NCBI GenBank assembly: GCA_025934615.1
Contig: JAICXS010000182.1
Location: 1 to 5,267 of the forward strand
Source of the DNA: Nitrospiraceae bacterium
GTDB taxonomy: Bacteria; Nitrospirota; Nitrospiria; Nitrospirales; Nitrospiraceae
Length of the DNA stretch: 5,267 nucleotides
Direction: 5' to 3'
Shown one piece after another: positions 1 through 4,853 of this stretch. How positions within the stretch are numbered: the first letter of the stretch is position 1; every line of letters starts with the position of its first letter. Position numbers and translations under genes: made by a program. Under the pieces are notes generated by a model. It had not been told where the DNA came from. It made no database searches and was given only the letters and a program-made list of their open reading frames with translations.

Positions 1-417
1 AATCCACCAAATGACGGTCCACGGACTAGCCGGTGCTCTTTTTCTTCCTGAAATGATGGATGCTTCAAGGAGGCGGCGATATCCCATAAGTCCATTGCGC
101 ACAGCATTGCTGAAACCCCCAGTAATTTGACTTTCCGTGGGGTCACGGTGCACAGAATGCCTCTTAATTTCTTCGAGATAGCGCCCATGGTGTTTTTTAA
201 GGATCTTGTCGACCTACTCTAGCTTCGTTTCGGCGCTGTATTGGCACTTCATACGACTGAACTTTTGATCGTCCGCAATCTTGGATAACACTTCAGCCTG
301 AAAGCCGATGCTAACCCCTCCGCCACCAGCACCATAGGCTCTCCATTGGCTGAGAAGGTCGCCTGCCTCCGGCAGGCAAAAATACATAGGCTGCAATGGC
401 TCAATGCTGAATAGCAT
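1..417 (-). pseudogene. Decayed DUF2971-family gene, runs off left edge
   Basis: Reading down from about 417 on the minus strand, the translation contains FCLPEAGDLLSQWRAYG followed by GVSIGF. This resembles the conserved core of DUF2971 proteins, a family of unknown function (recognised from memory of the family). The frame then meets a TAG at 216-214. Past this stop the same frame still reads like protein (KKHHGRYLEEIKRHS). The other expected family motif, LKHPSFQEEKEHRLV, lies in a different frame, at about positions 25-70, so a frame change must fall between roughly 100 and 160. At the 5' side a TAA at 420-418 directly precedes the first ATG (417-415), and the usual N-terminal part of the family is not visible. 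No Shine-Dalgarno was found. Missing N-terminus, nonsense codon and frameshift together indicate a pseudogene. Sequencing error could explain one lesion but hardly all three. Confidence 0.72.
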
Positions 418-651
418 TTAATCATGCCGGTATTTGACATTCGTCGTTATTGACATCTTCTGCCGACGGGTTCATGCTCATGCTGTCTTCCTGATCGCTT
501 CCCTTCTGGAGGGTAAGCCGTGGATGACTTGGGGTAGTTCAGTCCTCTTCTACCGTCTTTTACTTCCAGTACACCCGCTCTCGTGATGCCTTGGATCATT
601 ACGAGAAGATTTTCCCGCTCAGCTTAGTCATTTCACACTTCCATTCTTAAC

Positions 652-659
652 AAAGGAGG
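652..659 (+). promoter_or_regulatory. Strong Shine-Dalgarno for the 76-residue membrane protein
   Basis: AAAGGAGG lies 5 bases before the ATG at 665. It is close to a full anti-16S match and is the best evidence that this short reading frame is a real gene. Confidence 0.8.
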
Positions 660-664
660 ATGCC

Positions 665-895
665 ATGAACCGCCTTGTCGCCGCTCTCTGGGGACTACTC
701 GTCTGGATCATGCCGACTATCGCCTCGGCTGAAGAATCACACGGCTATTCGAGAGGAAACGCGTTCATCTATTATGCGGCGATTGCTGCGATCCTGATCT
801 ACGGTATAAACGATACCTTTCACATCAAAATGATGACGTGGGTCGCTGCCATCGTCATTCCAGTTGTGTTTTATCTCATGCTGCCCGTCAAGTAG
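665..895 (+). CDS. Small exported/membrane protein of unknown function (76 aa)
   Basis: I do not recognise this protein. Residues 1-22 form a typical Sec signal peptide: Arg3, then a hydrophobic stretch rich in Leu, Val and Trp, then an Ala-Ser-Ala end, suggesting cleavage before Glu23-Glu24. A short polar stretch (about 23-31) is followed by two hydrophobic segments, about 33-48 and 56-73, separated by the polar loop NDTFHIK. The protein ends LPVK. The likely product is a very small inner-membrane protein with two helices; if the signal is not cleaved there would be three. No metal-binding cysteines or enzyme motifs are visible. The start is fixed by AAAGGAGG 5 bases upstream. The gene stands alone, facing the FHA gene across a 170-base gap in which I see no clear terminator. 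The coding call is firm and the function is open. Confidence 0.85.
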   Translation: MNRLVAALWGLLVWIMPTIASAEESHGYSRGNAFIYYAAIAAILIYGINDTFHIKMMTWVAAIVIPVVFYLMLPVK

Positions 896-1065
896 GACCG
901 ACTGCGGAATTAGATCGGGAACGGTGAAAAGCCTTCCATGGCAATACAAGGAATAGAGTTACGGAGATGTTCAACGGTTCATTGGATACCGATATGAGAG
1001 GGGGGGCTAGAACCGAGAAAGAGGGATGTTAGATCAAGAGGTGAAACGAGAACGATAAGACAATA

Positions 1066-1752
1066 TTAAAGCCCTGATGTTTGCGTCTGAGTTTGCACGT
1101 AAAAGGAGAGTTTTACGCCGGCCACCTCGATGACATCGCCGTCTTTCAAGAGGGCTGACGTATCGACAGATTGACCGTTCACCCGCAATTCTTTCTGATC
1201 GGGGCCGGGTTGCACGGCATACCCGCTGGGATGTCGATTGAATTGTGCGGCTACGCGTGGAGCGAACCATCCCTTCAGTTTGACCGTTGCATGGGCGTCG
1301 CTTCCGATAACGGCAACTGGCCCCGAAAGTTGATACTGGGTTTGGTCCGTACGGCCGTCAATGACTAGGAGCGTGACCTTCGGGCCAATGGCCGGCTGGC
1401 GGGGCGTAAGCACGACCGTTTCATCGAGCGGTTCCGTAAGCGCGTCCGTTGCGTCGGCTGCGGTTTGTTCGAAGATCAGCACCTGATTGCCAATGCGAAT
1501 CTGATCCCCAGGTGTCAGCGGCTGCTCATCGGTAGGCCGTTCATTGACGAAGGTACTGTTGGTGCTGCCAAGATCTTCGATGTAAAAAAGAGACTGTATC
1601 TTCGCAATGCGTGCATGATGTAGCGACACGGCGGAATCATTCAGGATAAGATCGTTATCCAGCGCTCGGCCGATTGTGAGTTCAGGTCGATTGAGGAGGA
1701 GTTCTTCGTCTCCGGTACCTGCCAGGCGCAAACGGAGCATTGCAACACCCAT
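1066..1752 (-). CDS. Tandem FHA-domain protein, second domain degenerate (228 aa)
   Basis: FHA domains bind phosphothreonine peptides and usually act as adaptors for Ser/Thr kinase signalling or secretion systems. Numbering from the ATG at 1752, the first domain spans about residues 5-95 and has the hallmark residues: Gly28-Arg29, Ser43 and His46 (VSLHHA), DLGSTNSTFVN at 60-70, and GDQIRIG at 82-88. The common STNGT is STNST here. A linker (about 96-124) contains DETVVLTP, an acidic, Thr-bearing stretch that could itself be phosphorylated (inference). Residues 126-218 look like a second FHA fold, with IGS at 149-151, VNG at 191-193 and LLKDGDVIEVAG near 201-212. This copy lacks the GR arginine and the Ser-x-x-His pair, so it probably does not bind phosphothreonine. 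There is no signal peptide or membrane segment, so it should be cytoplasmic. A GTG at 1758 also opens the frame, but it abuts the GGAGG; the ATG at 1752 sits 5 bases after GGAGG and is preferred. No kinase or phosphatase gene adjoins it. Confidence 0.9.
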   Translation of the reverse strand: MGVAMLRLRLAGTGDEELLLNRPELTIGRALDNDLILNDSAVSLHHARIAKIQSLFYIEDLGSTNSTFVNERPTDEQPLTPGDQIRIGNQVLIFEQTAADATDALTEPLDETVVLTPRQPAIGPKVTLLVIDGRTDQTQYQLSGPVAVIGSDAHATVKLKGWFAPRVAAQFNRHPSGYAVQPGPDQKELRVNGQSVDTSALLKDGDVIEVAGVKLSFYVQTQTQTSGL

Positions 1753-1757
1753 GGCCA

Positions 1758-1762
1758 CCTCC
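1758..1762 (-). promoter_or_regulatory. Ribosome-binding site that decides the FHA gene start
   Basis: On the minus strand GGAGG is followed by TGGCC and then ATG (1752-1750), an ideal 5-base spacing. The alternative GTG at 1758-1756 overlaps this GGAGG, and the third Met (ATG at 1740) is too far away. A TATACT -10-like element lies just upstream on the minus strand (1780-1775), but no good -35 accompanies it. Confidence 0.6.
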
Positions 1763-2106
1763 GAAATGCTTATTAGTATACCTGATGCCGAAATAATGAA
1801 TGGGTAGCAATAGATGCCAATTGCCAGAGATCATAGCTGCGCCGGGGCATAGAAGGAATAGACGTGGTCATGTAGTACGGCTTTCCATCTTATTAAAGGA
1901 TAGGAATGGACAACAAAAAGGATTGAAGGCAAATCTCGGCATGGAAAGCTAGGCGTTCCAATGAATACCAACAATCGAACTAACCTCGCCATAACCGCCA
2001 ACACTAGTACGATCAAATAAGAAGATAGAGACCTTCATTTCTGCCGGGCTGCATATCCCCCATCCCAGACCTCGACACACCAGAAACGGTATTTCCCGTC
2101 TCCCAA

Positions 2107-2334
2107 TTAGAGTCGCAACCAAGCGCAATCCTTATCGCGGTTCATTGAAACGATGTAGGGAGCCGCACGATCACGCAGCTTAAGATTTCTGAATATACAT
2201 CGACCATTTTGAAGAATACGTCCCTGGATCCACTCATTGAACCCCATGTCGGAGTTTTTAACAGTGAGCCGAAATTCTACTAAGTGGTTGATTTTATAAT
2301 TATTTGGCGATCGTATTTTTTTAATTTTGAACAT
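2107..2334 (-). CDS. Doubtful small ORF, 75 aa, possibly a gene remnant
   Basis: The frame starts MFKIKKIRSPNNYK and ends DKDCAWLRL. Its composition is fairly protein-like (basic N-terminus, mixed polar core with FNEWIQGRILQNGRC), but I recognise no family. No Shine-Dalgarno precedes the ATG (the upstream sequence is AACATGACACTCG). The 5' half is much more AT-rich than the neighbouring genes. It could be chance, a relic, or a recently acquired gene. It also overlaps the IHF-like site, which favours regulatory DNA over coding. Confidence 0.15.
   Translation of the reverse strand: MFKIKKIRSPNNYKINHLVEFRLTVKNSDMGFNEWIQGRILQNGRCIFRNLKLRDRAAPYIVSMNRDKDCAWLRL
2281..2293 (-). promoter_or_regulatory. 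Possible IHF-binding site
   Basis: TAAGTGGTTGATT is a perfect match to the reverse complement of the IHF consensus WATCAANNNNTTR. It is flanked on the expected side by an AT-rich stretch (ATTTTATAATTATTT). IHF often bends DNA between enhancer and sigma-54 promoter. Here it would lie about 215-230 bases upstream of the predicted transcription start, which is farther than usual. A chance match in a region of this size is unlikely but possible. Confidence 0.3.
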
Positions 2335-2482
2335 CGAGTGTCATGTTTTTTTACAGTTTTATATTCCATGGACTGCACTATGCAATGAGGCCATTCCCAC
2401 CGACATGCCAAATGCCAACAAAATCTAAATCATATTAACTGTTTAGTATACGCACATAGTTACCCTACCTCGAAAACATCCT

Positions 2483-2498
2483 AGGCATGGCTCTTGTA
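2483..2498 (+). promoter_or_regulatory. Candidate sigma-54 (RpoN) promoter of the PEP-CTERM gene
   Basis: AGGCATGGCTCTTGTA aligns with the -24/-12 consensus TGGCAYRNNNNTTGCW. GG and the -12 dinucleotide are exactly 10 bases apart. Most fixed positions match; the mismatches are the first base and the -12 element, which is GT in place of GC. The predicted start near 2509 gives a leader of about 54 bases to the ATG at 2563. The call fits established biology: many PEP-CTERM/exosortase genomes carry the PrsK/PrsR two-component pair, and PrsR is a sigma-54 activator. The position and family link are good, but the imperfect -12 keeps confidence moderate. Confidence 0.5.
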
Positions 2499-2550
2499 GA
2501 GTAAGGCACTCAATAGTGAGAAAGACAGAGTCCACGTTCACATTATTTGA

Positions 2551-2556
2551 AAGGAG
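2551..2556 (+). promoter_or_regulatory. Shine-Dalgarno of the PEP-CTERM gene
   Basis: AAGGAG ends 6 bases before the ATG at 2563, which fixes the start of the signal peptide. Confidence 0.75.
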
Positions 2557-2562
2557 CGAATC

Positions 2563-3249
2563 ATGAAGCAGTTCACCCTTAAGTCCTCCATCCTGGGGGG
2601 GGTTCTCGGCTCGATGGCGGTTGCCGCCATGTTGGCGATGCCGGCGACGAGCATGGCAGCGGCGGTGCTCGATTTCGGCACCGGCTTGGCAGGTCCTGGC
2701 GGCACCATCTTGGATCTTGGCGGTGGCGTCCTGCAAGGAACGGATATTAATATCGGGTCCTTTAGCTTTTCTGGCACTCCGGTTGGTTCGGGAGTGACCA
2801 CAGCCAGTGCGGCCTTAAATTTCACGACCACGGGACCAAATAGCGGAGCCTTTAGTATAGTCGGGAGCATCCCGGCTCTTGGCGGAGGCGTCAGTGGGGT
2901 TCTTGTCTCGGGAACGATTACCGGCTTTACCTTCAATACGGATCTCTCTGTCGGTCCAGTAGGTATTACCATCACGGCGGGCGCTGATACAAAGAACCCG
3001 GATATTTTAACCGCGCTGGGAATGGATCCGGCCACCCAGTTCAAGCCGACGGGTTTCTCCATCGGTGGAGTCGTGGACGCGTCTTTAATTCCTCCTGGAT
3101 CAGGTGTGCTGAACGCAGTGGCCGTCGTGAGCACGGATATCACGAACACGGCGGTTCCTGAACCGGCTTCGATGCTCCTTCTCGGTTCCGGCCTGGCCGG
3201 AATCGGTCTCTGGGGAATGAAGCGCCGGAAAGATGGCGAGAAGAATTAA
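2563..3249 (+). CDS. PEP-CTERM sorting-domain exported protein (228 aa)
   Basis: The N-terminus has Lys2 and Lys7, a hydrophobic core (about 9-26) and an Ala-rich end (SMAAA, 30-34), a Sec signal peptide probably cleaved around residues 32-34. The C-terminus carries the full PEP-CTERM sorting signal: VPEP at 198-201, a hydrophobic helix (about 203-219) and a basic tail KRRK at 220-223. Exosortase (EpsH-like, not in this window) is expected to cut near PEP and release or attach the protein at the surface together with extracellular polysaccharide. The middle (about 35-197) is rich in Gly, Thr, Ser, Val and Ala, looks like repeated short beta strands, and contains no Cys, Trp, Tyr, His, Arg or Glu. 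It has about nine Asp and only two Lys, so it is acidic. No enzyme motif is visible, so a structural or matrix role is an inference. The gene appears monocistronic, with its own promoter region and a strong terminator. Confidence 0.93.
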   Translation: MKQFTLKSSILGGVLGSMAVAAMLAMPATSMAAAVLDFGTGLAGPGGTILDLGGGVLQGTDINIGSFSFSGTPVGSGVTTASAALNFTTTGPNSGAFSIVGSIPALGGGVSGVLVSGTITGFTFNTDLSVGPVGITITAGADTKNPDILTALGMDPATQFKPTGFSIGGVVDASLIPPGSGVLNAVAVVSTDITNTAVPEPASMLLLGSGLAGIGLWGMKRRKDGEKN

Positions 3250-3272
3250 GTAAGTTCGCATTCCTTAAAGAG

Positions 3273-3311
3273 AAAGCCGGCCTGGTCGTATGTTCAGGCC
3301 GGCTTTTTTTT
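3273..3311 (+). terminator. Strong intrinsic terminator after the PEP-CTERM gene
   Basis: AAAGCCGGCCTG (3273-3284) pairs perfectly over 12 bases with CAGGCCGGCTTT (3295-3306) around a 10-base loop. The stem runs into eight Ts (3304-3311). It begins 23 bases after the stop codon and separates the PEP-CTERM transcript from the antiporter unit. Confidence 0.93.
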
Positions 3312-3431
3312 ACCCGCCCGTCGGTGAGAACATGCCCAAGTCCAAAAGGAATTACTGCATACTAAAGAGGGCAATCTGCCCAAAAGAAAGGCGACCCCTA
3401 TTTCGTGGCGGCCGGACAACGGAATCGGGAA

Positions 3432-3460
3432 TTGTGTCATTCGTCTTTCAAGATTATACA
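3432..3460 (+). promoter_or_regulatory. Weak sigma-70-like promoter candidate for the antiporter operon
   Basis: TTGTGT (3432-3437) and TATACA (3455-3460) are 17 bases apart, ahead of the antiporter ATG at 3510. Matches are only 3/6 and 4/6. The preceding strong terminator requires a promoter somewhere between 3312 and 3509, and this is the best pair I can see. Confidence 0.25.
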
Positions 3461-3509
3461 TTTGCGAACCTTAATTGAGCGAGTCTTAGAGTCAGAATAG
3501 GTTTAGGCA

Positions 3510-4853
3510 ATGATGGTCAGTCTTCATTCGAATCAGATCGTGACGTTCTTTTTAGTGACCGCGATCGTTTTGGTGGCAGCCCGGCTCTTTGGTGAGTTGG
3601 CCCTTAAATTTGGCCAGCCGATTATTATCGGAGAAATCATTGCCGGTATTGTCCTCGGCCCGGCCGTGTTCGGGTATTTTTTCCCTGACGTCTTTCAGTG
3701 GGCCCTTCCGCCCAACGGCGAAGCGGCAACGATCATGGAAGGCCTCACGACCCTGGCGGTGTCGCTTTTGTTGCTGGTCGCCGGGATGGAAGTGGAGTTC
3801 ACGGAATTATGGCGACAGAAGTCGAAGATCGCCCTGACCGGTGTCTTGGGATTTGTATTGCCTTTTGCCGTGGGTCTTACGGCTGCGTATTTCTTGCTTC
3901 CCGAATTTAACCACGGGAATCCGTTACTGTTCGCCCTGTTTTTTGGCACCGCTTTTACCATCTCGTCCCTTCCTGTCATCGCGAGGATTCTTCTTGACCT
4001 TGGCCTATTCCGGAGTCGCATCGGCGTTGTAATCATGAGCTCCGCGATGGTGGACGATCTCATCGGATGGGTGATGTTATCGGTGCTCTTAAGCCTCGTC
4101 ACCACACAAATCGTCTCAGTTACAAGTGTCGCACTGGCGATCGGTCTCACGATGGGCTTCGCCATCATGATGTTAACCCTGGGACGATGGCTGGTGAATC
4201 GCCTGCTCCCATGGGTCTGCTCTCGAATGACCCGGCCCGAAGGAGTGATTGGACTGGTGCTCGTCACAGCTCTCGTCGGCTCTGCCGCCACGGAAGCGAT
4301 AGGAATCCACGCCGTCTTCGGCGCATTTCTCGTCGGTATTGCGATTGGGGATTCTAAGCATTTCGACCGATCCAGCCGGGATATTATCAAACTGTTTGTC
4401 TTGAATTTTTTCGCCCCACTGTATTTTGCGACCATCGGCCTAAAAGTGAACTTTATCCAACATTTCGATCTGCAGCTCATCGCCATCATCTTCGTCTTGG
4501 CGTCCGTCGCGAAAGTCGTAGGGAGCGGGTTCGGTGCCTATTGGACCGGGATGTCGAAGTCAGAGGCCCTGGCCGTAGGTTTTGGGTTAAATGCCCGAGG
4601 CATGATGCAAATCGTATTCGGGACTCTCGCATTTCAACATGGACTGATCGATGAGAAGGTCCTAGTCGCTTTTGTAGTATTGGCAATAGTGACGTCGATT
4701 ATAAGCGGACCCATAATGAAATACTGCCTGAGTAGGACTCAGTCCGCAAAGGTGCATAAGCCGGATGAACCGTGGGCCATTGAACCTGATGCATTGCCTA
4801 GTGTGTCTCCTGTCGCGCTGCATATGGGGGAACGAGAAGAGGTCATGCGATGA
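3510..4853 (+). CDS. CPA2-type cation/proton antiporter, membrane domain only (447 aa)
   Basis: A very hydrophobic protein with roughly 12-13 membrane segments from residue 10 to 405. It is a monovalent cation:proton antiporter of the KefB/NhaS3/NapA group, which exchanges Na+ or K+ for H+ across the inner membrane. Diagnostic features are GEIIAGIVLGP (41-51), TAFTISSLPVIARIL (148-161, the broken helix of the fold), VDDLIGW (181-187) and GLNARGMMQIV (359-369). The Asp182-Asp183 pair is the ion-binding motif of electrogenic Na+/H+ antiporters; Kef potassium channels instead have Gln-Asp. Lys335 (ASVAKVVG) could match the lysine partnered with that pair in NhaA/NapA (inference). The tail after about 405 is only some 40 polar residues, so the TrkA-N/RCK regulatory domain of full KefB/KefC is absent. 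The first ATG (3510) is followed by another (3513), and the ribosome-binding site is weak (AATAGG), so either may be used. The stop overlaps the next gene by 4 bases (ATGA). Ion specificity cannot be read from sequence. Confidence 0.92.
   Translation: MMVSLHSNQIVTFFLVTAIVLVAARLFGELALKFGQPIIIGEIIAGIVLGPAVFGYFFPDVFQWALPPNGEAATIMEGLTTLAVSLLLLVAGMEVEFTELWRQKSKIALTGVLGFVLPFAVGLTAAYFLLPEFNHGNPLLFALFFGTAFTISSLPVIARILLDLGLFRSRIGVVIMSSAMVDDLIGWVMLSVLLSLVTTQIVSVTSVALAIGLTMGFAIMMLTLGRWLVNRLLPWVCSRMTRPEGVIGLVLVTALVGSAATEAIGIHAVFGAFLVGIAIGDSKHFDRSSRDIIKLFVLNFFAPLYFATIGLKVNFIQHFDLQLIAIIFVLASVAKVVGSGFGAYWTGMSKSEALAVGFGLNARGMMQIVFGTLAFQHGLIDEKVLVAFVVLAIVTSIISGPIMKYCLSRTQSAKVHKPDEPWAIEPDALPSVSPVALHMGEREEVMR
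4839..4842 (+). promoter_or_regulatory. Shine-Dalgarno inside the antiporter gene for the nucleotidyltransferase
   Basis: GAGG sits 7 bases before the overlapping ATG at 4850, within the last codons of the antiporter. With the ATGA stop/start overlap it supports translational coupling and identifies the start of the second gene. Confidence 0.6.

Larger units (their letters stand above)
1753..2562. other. Long intergenic region, about 800 bases, no convincing gene
   Basis: This gap separates the divergently transcribed FHA and PEP-CTERM genes. The left part (to about 2100) has no reading frame with a good start and ribosome-binding site. A minus-strand frame at 2107-2334 is listed separately at low confidence. 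From about 2270 to 2460 the DNA becomes visibly AT-rich, with several T-runs. It contains a perfect IHF-consensus match at 2281-2293 and is followed by a sigma-54-like promoter at 2483-2498. The length and AT-richness suit a regulatory region for the PEP-CTERM gene. I see no tRNA, no intrinsic terminator and no convincing riboswitch here. Confidence 0.6.

Noticed and set aside
249..440. Minus-strand frame starting MSNTGMIKCYSALS
   Set aside because: It is an alternative frame over the DUF2971 remnant, shows no family motif, and lacks a ribosome-binding site.
737..949. Minus-strand 70-residue frame
   Set aside because: It is antisense to the well-supported gene at 665-895, with no signal of its own.
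896..1065. Possible bidirectional terminator between the convergent genes
   Set aside because: Only 4-bp inverted repeats such as CGGT/ACCG were found, with no T-tract, so nothing is supported.
1831..2016. Minus-strand 61-residue hydrophobic frame
   Set aside because: It begins with TTG without a Shine-Dalgarno, has no recognisable motif, and looks like chance in an intergenic region.
2538..3149. Long minus-strand frame (203 aa) opposite the PEP-CTERM gene
   Set aside because: It is a codon-bias shadow: Pro/Thr/Val-rich, with no family, while the plus strand has a signal peptide, sorting signal and ribosome-binding site.
3355..3400. Cyclic-di-GMP-like riboswitch suggested by the GGGCAA stretch
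   Set aside because: The rest of the conserved core is absent; only a 5-bp hairpin is real.
3290..3478. Plus-strand 62-residue frame after the PEP-CTERM gene
   Set aside because: It starts inside the loop of the terminator and has no ribosome-binding site.
3695..4489. Long minus-strand frame (264 aa) opposite the antiporter
   Set aside because: It is an antisense shadow rich in Arg, Ser, Thr and Pro, with no motif; the plus-strand antiporter is unambiguous.
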